From an uncultured Pseudoflavonifractor sp. (GTDB taxonomy: Bacteria; Bacillota; Clostridia; Oscillospirales; Oscillospiraceae), in contig CANEAY010000013.1 in assembly GCA_947425785.1 (NCBI GenBank), forward strand, positions 1 to 60,985: a stretch of DNA of 60,985 bases, read 5' to 3'. Positions within the stretch are counted from its first letter, which is position 1. Each line of letters opens with the position of its first letter. This document shows positions 23,862 through 31,850 of the stretch, piece after piece. The translations under genes were made by a program, and so were the position numbers. The notes under the pieces were generated by a model. That model searched no databases, was not told the origin of the DNA, and saw only the letters and a list, made by a program, of their open reading frames with translations.

Positions 23862-25220
23862 TTATTTCGCAGCAGCGTTGGCATTGCCGGCGTACTGGGC
23901 CACCACAGTGCCCACATCGGCGCCCTTGCCCACTTCCTGGAGCATGGTCCACCACTCGGTACGAGCCTGGGCCCAGCCCTTGGTGACCTGATAGTAGTCG
24001 CCCAGGTAAGGCATGAGCTTGTTGTACTCGTTCATGATCTCGTTGTCGGCCCAGATGCCGGAGAGATCGGTGCCCTCGGCGGCGGAGCGGGCGGCGAAGT
24101 AGTTGGCGGTCTTCACAGCGTCAACAGTGTGCTCGGAGTCGGCGAAGTACTTGATGAAGGTCTTGGCAGCGTCGATCTTGGCCTGGTCGCCGTTGTCGAA
24201 GATGCCGAAGCCCCAGATACCGCCCTGCAGCTTGCTCTCGCCGTTCTCAGAGGGGAAGGACATAAAGACGATATCGTCGCCGGTGACGGTCTTCTCAGCG
24301 CCGGTGTTGGCGGCATTGGGATTGAGCTGCTGGGCAATGTTCCAGCAGAAGGCCATCTGCAGAGCGCCCTGATAGAACTTGGCGATCTCGTCGCCGCCGG
24401 CCAGGGAGGCGTCAAAGTTGATGCCCTTCATGCTCTTGAGCTGCTCCAGAGCCTTGATGTTGAGGGGATCGTCCCAGGTGTAGGCGGTGTGCTCGGCATT
24501 GGTGAAGGTGCCGCCGTAGAGGTTGTTGACGAGGGCGCGGGTGCCCTGGTCGCCGCCCTGACCCTTGCAGTAGACGGCGCCCACATCGTCGAACTTGACG
24601 CTCAGGGCCTCAACGGCCTTGATGAAGTTCTCGGTGGTCCAGGTGTGGTTCTCCAGGTCTACGTACTGCAGGGCGTCAGCCGCCTCAAAGGCCTGCTTGT
24701 TGATGGCCATGCAGTGGGCGGTCATAACCACGGGGTACTCATAGACCTTGCCGTCGGCAGTGGTGCAGGCGGTGAGGCAGGCGGCGTTGATCTCCTTCTT
24801 GTCGGTGTCGTCGATCATATCGCTCAGATCCACCATGTGGCCTGCGGCACCCCAGTTGGCCACCAGACGCTCGGGGCCTTCCATGATGAGGTCGGGAGCG
24901 CTCTTGGCGGACAGGGCGGCGTTGACCTTGTCGTCGCCGTCGGCGTAGGCCAGGTACTCCACCTTCACGGTGATGCCGGTATCAGCCTTGAACTGATCCA
25001 TCAGCTTGTTGACCTCGGCCTCAACGCCCCAGTTTCCGATGGGGTAAGTCCAAAGGGTGATCTCGGTGTCAGCGGCGGGCTCAGCGGCCTGGGACTGGGC
25101 AGGCTCAGCAGCCTTGGACTCAGCGGGAGCGGGGGTGGTGGTGCTGCCGCCGCCGCAGGCGGCCAGGCCCAGGAGCATGGAACCGGCCAGCAGCAAAGAG
25201 ACGAGTTTGCTTCTTTTCAT
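23862..25220 (-). CDS. Sugar ABC transporter substrate-binding lipoprotein (CUT1)
   Basis: The 452-residue protein has a lipoprotein signal peptide with lipobox LAAC followed by GGGSTTTPAPAESKAA, a flexible linker, then a bacterial extracellular solute-binding domain (family 1-like; TLWTYPIGNWGVEAEVNKLM through the C-terminal KYFADSEHTVDAVK region). It delivers ligand to the two permeases downstream; sialic acid is inferred from context. The start at 25220 has GAGGAGG upstream and its own promoter. Its signal/linker segment closely resembles that of the unrelated TRAP binding protein at 42754-43827. Confidence 0.92.
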   Translation of the reverse strand: MKRSKLVSLLLAGSMLLGLAACGGGSTTTPAPAESKAAEPAQSQAAEPAADTEITLWTYPIGNWGVEAEVNKLMDQFKADTGITVKVEYLAYADGDDKVNAALSAKSAPDLIMEGPERLVANWGAAGHMVDLSDMIDDTDKKEINAACLTACTTADGKVYEYPVVMTAHCMAINKQAFEAADALQYVDLENHTWTTENFIKAVEALSVKFDDVGAVYCKGQGGDQGTRALVNNLYGGTFTNAEHTAYTWDDPLNIKALEQLKSMKGINFDASLAGGDEIAKFYQGALQMAFCWNIAQQLNPNAANTGAEKTVTGDDIVFMSFPSENGESKLQGGIWGFGIFDNGDQAKIDAAKTFIKYFADSEHTVDAVKTANYFAARSAAEGTDLSGIWADNEIMNEYNKLMPYLGDYYQVTKGWAQARTEWWTMLQEVGKGADVGTVVAQYAGNANAAAK

Positions 25221-25281
25221 GGTGTTGTCCTCCTCATTTTTGATGATTTTTTGACCAGCGTTGTCTTCGGTCGTTGTAGAA

Positions 25282-25310
25282 ATTGTACAATTCTTCCCCG
25301 GTTTTGTCAA
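25282..25310 (-). promoter_or_regulatory. sigma-A promoter of the sialic acid transport operon
   Basis: TTGACA (25305-25310) and TACAAT (25282-25287) are 17 bp apart on the minus strand, 60 bp before the binding-protein ATG. Confidence 0.85.
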
Positions 25311-25318
25311 TAGGATTT

Positions 25319-25331
25319 GAAAATTATTTTT
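25319..25331. promoter_or_regulatory. Candidate RpiR operator at the transport promoter
   Basis: GAAAATTATTTTT lies just upstream of the -35. Read on the other strand it matches 12 of 13 bases of the palindrome at 27544-27556 in the epimerase/kinase promoter region. Confidence 0.6.
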
Positions 25332-25380
25332 ACATATATCTTTTTTCTGAAATTTCTTTTCGTTTTTGGGAATATCTCCC

Positions 25381-26238
25381 TTATAGGTGCTTATTCCCCA
25401 AAGCGTCCGCTACCTGCTTGCGCCGGGCGCGGATGTTCTCCATATCCCGGCGGCTGACTTCGCTGAAAAGCACATCTACCAGATAGAGCTGGGCCATCCG
25501 GGCCGCCACGGAACCCAGCTGGAGGGGCCCCTCGTTGGAGCCGCACTCCAGTACCACGTCGGCCAGGGCGGCGCCGGGGGATCTGGGATAGCGGGTGACC
25601 AGGATGCACTTCACCCCCCGCTCCTTGGCGATCTTCAGGATATCCAGCAGATCCTTGGTGGCGCCGGAATAGGAGAAGTAAAAAAGCAGATCCTTCTCGT
25701 CCAGCAGGGCGGTGCGGATGGCCTGGGTATGGGAGTCCACGATGGCATAGAAGTTGGGCATGGCGGTGGAGAAGAGATGGGCCGCCTCCTGTGCCATGAG
25801 CACCGAACCGCCCTGGCCCATGCACAGCACCCGCCGGGCCGACACCAGCAGGTCTGCGGCCTTGACGATGTTCTCCGGGCGGATGGCCTCCAGGGTCTGA
25901 TTCACCGCCTCAATGTCGGCGGCACAGATCTTCCGGCACATATCCACCACGCTGTCCTCGGGAAGCACCTCCCCCGAGAGGGGGTTGGCGTTGGCGGACA
26001 GGGGGGCGGCGGAGTTGGCCACCGCCAGCTTGAAGGCATTGTAGTTCTTATAGCCCAGCCTGCGGCAGAACCGGGACACGGTGGCCTCCGCCACGCCGGT
26101 GGCCTGGGCCAGCTCGGAGATGGACATGAACTGGCTCTCCCAGCGGAAGGCGGTCACATGGTCGGCGATCTTCTTTTCCGAGGCGGTGAGCTGGTAATAC
26201 TCGTGGGTGATCTTGTCAAATACGCTGCCGGTGGGCAT
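25381..26238 (-). CDS. RpiR/MurR-family regulator (NanR-like)
   Basis: The 285-residue protein has an N-terminal RpiR HTH (about residues 5-80; TASEKKIADHVT, SISELAQATGVAEATVSRFC) and a C-terminal SIS sugar-phosphate binding domain (about 115-250; RVLCMGQGGSVLMAQEAAHL, FYFSYSGATKDLLDILKIAK). Family members controlling sialic acid genes sense amino-sugar phosphates such as ManNAc-6-P or GlcNAc-6-P. GGGGAGGTC precedes the ATG, 13 bp after the epimerase stop, so the two are cotranscribed. Shared palindromes at both promoter regions are the probable targets; whether it represses or activates is not visible. Confidence 0.88.
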   Translation of the reverse strand: MPTGSVFDKITHEYYQLTASEKKIADHVTAFRWESQFMSISELAQATGVAEATVSRFCRRLGYKNYNAFKLAVANSAAPLSANANPLSGEVLPEDSVVDMCRKICAADIEAVNQTLEAIRPENIVKAADLLVSARRVLCMGQGGSVLMAQEAAHLFSTAMPNFYAIVDSHTQAIRTALLDEKDLLFYFSYSGATKDLLDILKIAKERGVKCILVTRYPRSPGAALADVVLECGSNEGPLQLGSVAARMAQLYLVDVLFSEVSRRDMENIRARRKQVADALGNKHL

Positions 26239-26251
26239 CAAAGACCTCCCC

Positions 26252-27457
26252 TCACGCGTCGGCCAGAAGCTCATCCAGCATCTTGTCGCACATGGTGAGC
26301 GCCCGGGGCAGATGGAAGGGGCCCTTGAAGGTGGAGCCCTTGGTGGAGGGCATTGTGGGCTTGCCGTCCCGGCGGAGGTAGCCGTACCACTCGCCGTACT
26401 GGGGATCGGCAAAGTGCTCCCTGCAGTAGTCCAGGGTCTTTTCGAACCACTGCAGGTACTTCTCCTCCCCGGTGTCCCGGTAGAGCATGAGGGAGGCGAT
26501 GAGGATCTCGTTGTGGGGCCACCAGAGCTTCATGTCGTGCTCGTAGGCCTCCGGGGGCTTGCCCAGGCAGTCGGTGAAGTAGAGCAGTCCGCCGTACTCA
26601 TCGTCCCAGCCTGCGGCGATGGCCCAGTCAAAGATCTGGGCCGCCTTGCCCACCAGTTCGGTGCTGCCGGTGCGCTTGGCGTGCTCCAGCAGGAACCAGA
26701 CCCCCTCGATATCGTGGCCCGGATTCACCGTGCGGCCCTCGGTGTAGTAAAGCCGGGGGGTGCCGTCCACGTCCACGTTCTCCAGCAGGCACTTCAGCTC
26801 CGGCTTCACGTGGTACTTGAAAATTTCATCCACACAGGTCTGGGCCCGCTCCTCATAGAGGGCGGCCCGCTCGGGATCCACCCGCAGGAGGGTGGAGGTG
26901 ACGTTGAGGATGATCATGGGGGTGCCGAAGGCCCGGCCGGTGCGGGTCTCGGGGATGGTCTTGGGTCCAAGGCCGGTGGGGTCGGGCATTCCATGGGCCA
27001 AGTCCCAGTAGAGGTCGTAGGCCCTTCTGGCCCGCTCCAGGCACACCTTATCCCCGGTCACTCCATAATACTCGGCATTGGCCAGGGCGTAGAACGCCTC
27101 GGAAAAATAATACCGGCGCTGGCGCAGGGGCGCCCCCTCGGCGGTGACGGTGAAGTACATCCGTCCCCCGGCCTTCTCGTTGATGCAGTGCGCCTCCATG
27201 AAGTCCAGGCAGCTCTTGGAGGCCTTCAGCCATTCCTCCTTGGCCCCATACAGGTGGCACAGCCAGGAGAATATCCAGCCGCACCGGCCCTGCATCCAGA
27301 CGCTCTTGTCGGTGGAGTAAATTTCTCCCTTCCGGTCCAGGCAGGTGTACACGCCGCCGTTTTCCCCGTCCATGCCGTGCTCCAGCCAGAAGCCTACACA
27401 GCGATCCAGCTCCTCTTTGATCCACTTCTGATGCCCCTGCAGTCGTGCCTTGTCCAT
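26252..27457 (-). CDS. N-acylglucosamine 2-epimerase (AGE/renin-binding-protein family)
   Basis: The 401-residue (alpha/alpha)6-barrel enzyme interconverts ManNAc and GlcNAc. Family active-site residues are visible: Arg in WMQGRCG (about R58), His in NPGHDIEGVW, His/Glu in LWWPHNEIL and the C-terminal His in KGPFHLPRAL. In this locus it would turn the ManNAc made by NanA into GlcNAc, removing the need for ManNAc-6-P epimerase (NanE), which is absent. The ATG at 27457 has AAAGGTGG upstream; an in-frame ATG 21 bp earlier is less likely. It begins the transcript that includes the RpiR gene. Confidence 0.9.
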   Translation of the reverse strand: MDKARLQGHQKWIKEELDRCVGFWLEHGMDGENGGVYTCLDRKGEIYSTDKSVWMQGRCGWIFSWLCHLYGAKEEWLKASKSCLDFMEAHCINEKAGGRMYFTVTAEGAPLRQRRYYFSEAFYALANAEYYGVTGDKVCLERARRAYDLYWDLAHGMPDPTGLGPKTIPETRTGRAFGTPMIILNVTSTLLRVDPERAALYEERAQTCVDEIFKYHVKPELKCLLENVDVDGTPRLYYTEGRTVNPGHDIEGVWFLLEHAKRTGSTELVGKAAQIFDWAIAAGWDDEYGGLLYFTDCLGKPPEAYEHDMKLWWPHNEILIASLMLYRDTGEEKYLQWFEKTLDYCREHFADPQYGEWYGYLRRDGKPTMPSTKGSTFKGPFHLPRALTMCDKMLDELLADA

Positions 27458-27514
27458 AAAAGTTCCACCTTTCCTCATTCACTTTTTGGTGATGTTTGCC
27501 ACTCTTATGCCCCT

Positions 27515-27543
27515 ATCATACCCGCAGAAAAGGTCTCCGTCAA
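27515..27543 (-). promoter_or_regulatory. sigma-A promoter of the epimerase-rpiR transcript
   Basis: TTGACG (27538-27543) and TATGAT (27515-27520) are 17 bp apart on the minus strand. The palindromes at 27544-27569 start at the -35. Confidence 0.8.
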
Positions 27544-27569
27544 GAAAATAATTTTCAAAATAGTGAAAA
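27544..27569. promoter_or_regulatory. Overlapping palindromes between divergent sialic acid transcripts (RpiR operator)
   Basis: GAAAATAATTTTC (27544-27556) is a near-perfect palindrome. TTTTCA (27552-27557) faces TGAAAA (27564-27569) over 6 bp. They sit between the two divergent promoters, so one regulator could control both. Confidence 0.65.
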
Positions 27570-27574
27570 TTTGC

Positions 27575-27602
27575 TTGACAGATAAAAAAAAGCTGGTAGG
27601 CT
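27575..27602 (+). promoter_or_regulatory. Promoter of the ROK kinase gene
   Basis: TTGACA (27575-27580) is followed at 16 bp by TAGGCT (27597-27602). The -35 is consensus and the -10 is weak, which fits a regulated promoter. Confidence 0.55.
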
Positions 27603-27656
27603 ATGCTTAGAACGATGTTTTGCCCTGTTCCATAAAACAGAAGGAGGAATCTCACT

Positions 27657-29033
27657 ATGCAGCATCTTGGCATCCAGGTCAACGTCAAAAACGTCCCCGA
27701 GCTGGACAAAGGTTTTATTCCCCTGCTCCAATTTGACCGGGCCTTCCTGGCCGGGGCAAAACAGCCTCTGGACATCGCCGTGGAGCGCTCCGGCGGCCAG
27801 GTGGCGGTGCACCACACCAAGATCCACGGTACCCCCGACATGGCTGACGCCGATCTCTACTATGTGGAGCGGATCGTAAAGACCATGCTGTGGCTCTACG
27901 GCGGCTTCAAGGTCTATCTCACCGACAAGACCCTGACTGAAAAGCTCCAGAGCATTTATAATGTGGGCGGCGCCCAGTTCTTCGACTTCGACTACATGGC
28001 CAGCGTCTTTGAGCACCCCTTTGAGGTGGTCTGCTGTGACAAGGTGCCCCAGGAGAAGGGCGACCCCAAGGCCATCGGCCGCCACCTGGACGGCTGCCGC
28101 ATCGGCTTCGACGCCGGCGGGTCTGACCGAAAGGTCTCCGCCGTCATCGACGGCGAGCCGGTGTTCTCCGAGGAGGTGGTCTGGTTCCCCAAGACCAATT
28201 CCGACCCCGACTACCACTACGACGGCATCGTCGCCGCCCTCAAGTCCGCCGCCGAGCATATGCCCCGGGTGGACGCGGTGGGCGTCTCCTCCGCCGGCGT
28301 GTACATCAATAACCGCACCATGAACGCCTCCCTCTTCCTCCAGGTACCCAAGGCTGACTTCGACGCCAAGGTGAAGGACATCTACATCCGGGCCATCACC
28401 GACACCTTCGGCAACGTCCCCTACGCCGTGTGCAACGACGGCGACGTCTCCGCCCTGGCGGGGGCCATGAACCTGGGAGAGAACAACGTGCTTGGCATCG
28501 CCATGGGCACCAGCGAGGCCGTGGGCTACGTGGACAGCGAAGGGCGCATCACCGGCTGGCTCAACGAGCTGGCCTTCGTCCCTGTGGACGCCTCCCCCGC
28601 CGCCATGCGGGACGAGTGGTCCGGCGACATCGGCTGCGGCGTGAAGTATTTCTCCCAGGACGCCGTCATCAAGCTCTCTCCCGCCGCCGGCATCACCCTG
28701 GACGAGAGCCTCTCCCCCGCCGAAAAGCTGAAGGCGGTGCAGAAGCTGATGGAGACCGAGGGCTCCCCCGCCGAGGCCATCTACCGCTCCATGGGCGTCT
28801 ACCTGGGCCACTCCCTGGCCCTCTACCACACTTGGTACGGCTTTAAGCACGTACTGCTGCTGGGCCGGGTCATGTCCGGCCGGGGCGGCGACATCCTCCT
28901 GGCCGAGGCTAAGCGTGTCCTGGCCGACGAGTACTCCGAGATCGCCGGCAAGATCAACGTGGCCCTTCCCGACGAGAAGTCCCGCCGGGTGGGCCAGTCC
29001 GTGGCCGCCGCCTCCCTGCCGGAGGTCAAGTAA
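27657..29033 (+). CDS. ROK-family sugar kinase with an N-terminal extension
   Basis: The 458-residue protein is longer than usual ROK kinases (about 300). Residues 1-140 form an added domain I do not recognise. The ATPase phosphate motif DAGGSDRK follows at about 152, a catalytic-type ND at 260-261 (CNDGDVSALAGA), and AMGTSEAVG as the second phosphate loop. The zinc CxCGxxGCxE signature of many ROK enzymes is missing. By context it phosphorylates GlcNAc (or ManNAc) from the epimerase reaction before NagA, like RokA in the Bacteroides sialic acid route. GAAGGAGG precedes the ATG. Confidence 0.8.
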   Translation: MQHLGIQVNVKNVPELDKGFIPLLQFDRAFLAGAKQPLDIAVERSGGQVAVHHTKIHGTPDMADADLYYVERIVKTMLWLYGGFKVYLTDKTLTEKLQSIYNVGGAQFFDFDYMASVFEHPFEVVCCDKVPQEKGDPKAIGRHLDGCRIGFDAGGSDRKVSAVIDGEPVFSEEVVWFPKTNSDPDYHYDGIVAALKSAAEHMPRVDAVGVSSAGVYINNRTMNASLFLQVPKADFDAKVKDIYIRAITDTFGNVPYAVCNDGDVSALAGAMNLGENNVLGIAMGTSEAVGYVDSEGRITGWLNELAFVPVDASPAAMRDEWSGDIGCGVKYFSQDAVIKLSPAAGITLDESLSPAEKLKAVQKLMETEGSPAEAIYRSMGVYLGHSLALYHTWYGFKHVLLLGRVMSGRGGDILLAEAKRVLADEYSEIAGKINVALPDEKSRRVGQSVAAASLPEVK

Positions 29034-29708
29034 GTGAAAAAGCACATCATCTGCCTGGGGGACTCCAACACCCACGGCTACTGCGCCGACCCCGCCGACT
29101 GCGCCGACTCCGCCCTCCTGCGCTTCAACGAGGAGGAGCGTTGGACAAAGCTCCTCCAGAAGGCCCTGGGGGAGGACTACCTGGTGCTGGAGGAGGGCCT
29201 GTCCGGCCGTACCACCGTCTTTGACGACCCCCTCTACGAGCACCTGTCCGCCCTGGACTATATCTGGCCCTGCCTGAAAAGCCACGAGCCGGTGAGCCTT
29301 CTCATCATCATGCTGGGCACCAATGACATCAAGGAGCGCTTCGGCATGAACGCCTACGCCGTCGGCCTGGGGATGAAGCGGCTGGTGCAGAAGGCCCAGA
29401 CTATCGAGTGCTGGGCCGGGGGAAAGCCCAACATCCTCATCATCTCTCCGCCTCCCATCGGCGAGGGGATCGCCGCCTCCCCCGTGGCCGAAGAGATGGG
29501 CACCACAGGCCCCTCCTGCGTGGAGAAGTCCCGCAAGCTGGCCGGGGAGTACCGCCGGGTGGCCGGGGAGACGGGCTGCGCCTTCCTGGACGCCGGTGAG
29601 ACCGGGTGCGAATTCAACCACATCGACTTCATGCACCTGACGAAAAAGGGCCACGCCACCCTGGCCGCCAAACTGGCCCAGCTGGTGCCCCAGCTGGTGG
29701 AGAAGTAA
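29034..29708 (+). CDS. SGNH/GDSL hydrolase, possible sugar O-acetylesterase
   Basis: The 224-residue cytoplasmic-looking esterase has block I GDSNTHG with the nucleophile Ser, block III GTNDI and block V DFMHLTKKGH with Asp and His, so the catalytic set is complete. No signal peptide is present. It starts with GTG directly after the kinase stop, with GGAGG in the kinase's last codons, so translation is coupled. A role in removing O-acetyl groups from sialic acid or another acylated sugar fits the locus but is inferred. Confidence 0.8.
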   Translation: MKKHIICLGDSNTHGYCADPADCADSALLRFNEEERWTKLLQKALGEDYLVLEEGLSGRTTVFDDPLYEHLSALDYIWPCLKSHEPVSLLIIMLGTNDIKERFGMNAYAVGLGMKRLVQKAQTIECWAGGKPNILIISPPPIGEGIAASPVAEEMGTTGPSCVEKSRKLAGEYRRVAGETGCAFLDAGETGCEFNHIDFMHLTKKGHATLAAKLAQLVPQLVEK

Positions 29709-29720
29709 GAGAAATCATAA

Positions 29721-29755
29721 AAAAGCCGCGAGCGGTCTACCCGCTCGCGGCTTTT
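29721..29755. terminator. Bidirectional terminator after the SGNH gene
   Basis: A 15-bp stem (AAAAGCCGCGAGCGG and its complement) around a short TCTAC loop ends in TTTT on the plus strand and T-rich sequence on the minus strand. Confidence 0.92.
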
Positions 29756-29765
29756 CTCTGTCCTT

Positions 29766-31283
29766 TTATCCCAGCGTGGCCTCCACCAGGCTCCACACGT
29801 ACTCGGCGCTCACCCCGGAGCAGTCGTAGCCCACCACCACGCCGTTATCATGGAGGACATAGAAGTGGCAGATCTCTCCGCCGGTGTCGTGGTCGCGCAT
29901 CCGGGCCTTCACCACTTCCAGAGACATATCCCCGGCCCGGAAGGCGGGCTTATAGAAGGCCATTTGATACTCCTCCGGCACGCTGTCGGAGATGGAGCCG
30001 TCGTAGAGCCGCCAGTCGTAGCTTTCGGGCACATTCACGTCCACCAGCTGCTCCCGGTAGTAGTCGGTGCTGTCCCCCTCGGGCAGGCGGACTTCCACCT
30101 CCACATTGTCGTAGCCTCCGATCACACTCCAACGAACCCACAGCTCCTTGATGTGGCCCTCCTGATAGCTCAGGTGGCCGTAGAATTCCCCATAGCCCCG
30201 GGGCCCCTGGGTGGGCAGGTAGGGGAGGAAATCGTCCCCGGGGTGGCTCTGGGTGAACTGTTCCGCCCCGGCCAGGGCCTGGCCGAGAGTGTCGTAGCCC
30301 TCCTCCACCCAGGCGGGGATATTCTCGTTGCGGAGCAGGTGATCCAGATAGGGCTTGCCGTCGGAGCGGCAGAAGTGGTTGACCAGCATGGCGTTGAACC
30401 GCTTGGCCCCACCGCCCTCAGTGGCCTCGCCTCCGTCGGTCTCGCTGGCCCTGTTGCCCCCCGAGCCCACATTTTCGTAGGTGATGCCGTAGTCCCCCGC
30501 CATGAAGGAGGAGCCCACCACATACTCGTCCCTGTCGTCCCCGTCCCGGTCATAGACCCGGTACCAGCCGGTGACCTCCAGCTCCCCCACGGTGGTGGTG
30601 ACCAGGTCGGGGTCTACGCAGCAGTCGGGGGGGATCATGCCGGGGCAGAGGGTGAAGGTGAAGGAGTCCTCCCCCTTCTCGCCGTAGATGGCCAGCCGGT
30701 AAAGGTCGCCACTGCTGTCGTAGCAGGCCGTGCCGGTGATGGTGTAGCCCTGCCAGTCCATGAGGAACAGGGGGAAGTCCCCGGTGTCTGTCTTGGGGTT
30801 TTCCACTGCCGGCTTGCCGCCGGGGCCCCAGAAGAGCTTCAGGATGGCCTCCTTATTTAAGTCCACGGAGAAGGAGCCGTCCGGGAAGGCAATGGAGGCG
30901 GCCAGCTGGGGCTCCCCGGTCACATCCGCAAAGTCCACGCCCAGGATGGCGGGAAAGGCCAGCTTGGCCTCCTCACCGGGGCCCTGGGCCACAAAGGAGA
31001 GCCGCTCCCCCTCCACATCCAGGGCGGGGCCCTGGGAGGCCTCCGGCAGGGCGGCAGTCTCCGCCGGGGCGGTGGGTTCCACCGGGGCAGCGGGCTTCCA
31101 AAGCCCGCTATTTAAGCTGATAAGCAAGGCGGCACAGGCCGCCAATGCGCCAAATCTCATAGAAAAACCTCCCATTTTCTTCTGTTTTGGCCCTTCCGCT
31201 TCCAGGGCCATGAGCCGGGCGTGGAGCTCCCGGGAAACGCCCTGTCTGTCCATATAACCGGTATATCCGCGCAAATCGCTCAC
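29766..31283 (-). CDS. Putative anti-sigma/sensor membrane protein, partner of the ECF sigma factor
   Basis: The 505-residue protein has a short cytoplasmic N-terminus (about 40 residues, MSDLRGYTGYMDRQGVSREL), one membrane segment (about 42-60), a Pro/Ala linker, then about 430 extracytoplasmic residues. The latter contain a DRDGDDRDE calcium-type motif resembling the one in the BlaR1-like protein. No zinc-binding anti-sigma motif is seen. Its ATG overlaps the sigma factor stop by 4 bp, the classical arrangement of a sigma factor and its membrane-bound inhibitor. The anti-sigma role rests on context and topology; the large outer domain suggests signal sensing. Confidence 0.65.
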   Translation of the reverse strand: MSDLRGYTGYMDRQGVSRELHARLMALEAEGPKQKKMGGFSMRFGALAACAALLISLNSGLWKPAAPVEPTAPAETAALPEASQGPALDVEGERLSFVAQGPGEEAKLAFPAILGVDFADVTGEPQLAASIAFPDGSFSVDLNKEAILKLFWGPGGKPAVENPKTDTGDFPLFLMDWQGYTITGTACYDSSGDLYRLAIYGEKGEDSFTFTLCPGMIPPDCCVDPDLVTTTVGELEVTGWYRVYDRDGDDRDEYVVGSSFMAGDYGITYENVGSGGNRASETDGGEATEGGGAKRFNAMLVNHFCRSDGKPYLDHLLRNENIPAWVEEGYDTLGQALAGAEQFTQSHPGDDFLPYLPTQGPRGYGEFYGHLSYQEGHIKELWVRWSVIGGYDNVEVEVRLPEGDSTDYYREQLVDVNVPESYDWRLYDGSISDSVPEEYQMAFYKPAFRAGDMSLEVVKARMRDHDTGGEICHFYVLHDNGVVVGYDCSGVSAEYVWSLVEATLG

Positions 31284-31762
31284 TTCCTTTCCGTTTCCGT
31301 GCTGCCCAGCAGACTACGCAGCCGCTCCCTGGCCCGGGACAGTCGGGAGCGCACCGTCCCCTCCGCCGCGCCGGTGATGGCGGCGATCTCCCGGGTAGAA
31401 TAACCTTCATAGTAAAAAAGGTGGATGGCGGCCCGCTCTTCGGCGGGGAGCTGCCACAGCTCCTCCAGCTCCTCCCGTTCCTCCGGGGAGGGAGCGGGGA
31501 GGGTGTCGGGCAGCGGGGCCACCTGCCGCCAGGCGAGACGCAGGCGGCTTTTACAGCCGTTGACCAGTACCCGCATGAGCCAGGCGGCGGGATTTTCCAG
31601 GTCTCCGGGCGCTTTTTCCAGATATGTTACAAAGGCGTCCTGCACCGCGTCCTCCGCCTCGTGGGGGTCACCCAGAATGGCCAGAGCGGCCCGGTACAGG
31701 CGGTTTTCGTTCTCTCCGATCAGCTTCGCCCATTCCACCGGCCGGTTGGATGTGTGGGCCAT
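31280..31762 (-). CDS. ECF-type RNA polymerase sigma factor
   Basis: The 160-residue sigma factor has region 2 (about 15-80; LYRAALAILGDPHEAEDAVQ, DAFVTYLEKAPGDLENPAAW) and region 4 (about 105-155; LPAEERAAIHLFYYEGYSTR, ITGAAEGTVRSRLSRARERL). GGGAGGTGAGACC precedes the ATG. An ECF-like promoter just upstream suggests positive autoregulation. It overlaps the putative anti-sigma gene. Confidence 0.93.
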   Translation of the reverse strand: MAHTSNRPVEWAKLIGENENRLYRAALAILGDPHEAEDAVQDAFVTYLEKAPGDLENPAAWLMRVLVNGCKSRLRLAWRQVAPLPDTLPAPSPEEREELEELWQLPAEERAAIHLFYYEGYSTREIAAITGAAEGTVRSRLSRARERLRSLLGSTETERK

Positions 31763-31784
31763 GGTCTCACCTCCCTTTGCCTAT

Positions 31785-31812
31785 ATGACGTTTCAGCAGG
31801 CCAAAATGTTGC
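31785..31812 (-). promoter_or_regulatory. ECF-type autoregulatory promoter
   Basis: GCAACA (31807-31812) and CGTCAT (31785-31790) are 16 bp apart on the minus strand, the usual AAC / CGTC arrangement of ECF promoters. A TTGACG overlapping the upstream element has no matching -10. Confidence 0.65.
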
Positions 31813-31813
31813 G

Positions 31814-31847
31814 TCAAAAAAGGAAAAAGCCGCAAAAGCGGCTTTTT
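31814..31847 (-). terminator. Terminator of the nuclease gene
   Basis: AAAAAGCCGC (31824-31833) pairs with 31838-31847 around an AAAA loop. On the minus strand the stem is followed by CCTTTTTTT. Confidence 0.9.
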
Positions 31848-31850
31848 CTG

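Noticed and set aside
27657-29033. Treating the kinase-like protein as a ROK repressor
   Set aside because: The N-terminal extension has no helix-turn-helix and the ATP/catalytic motifs are retained.
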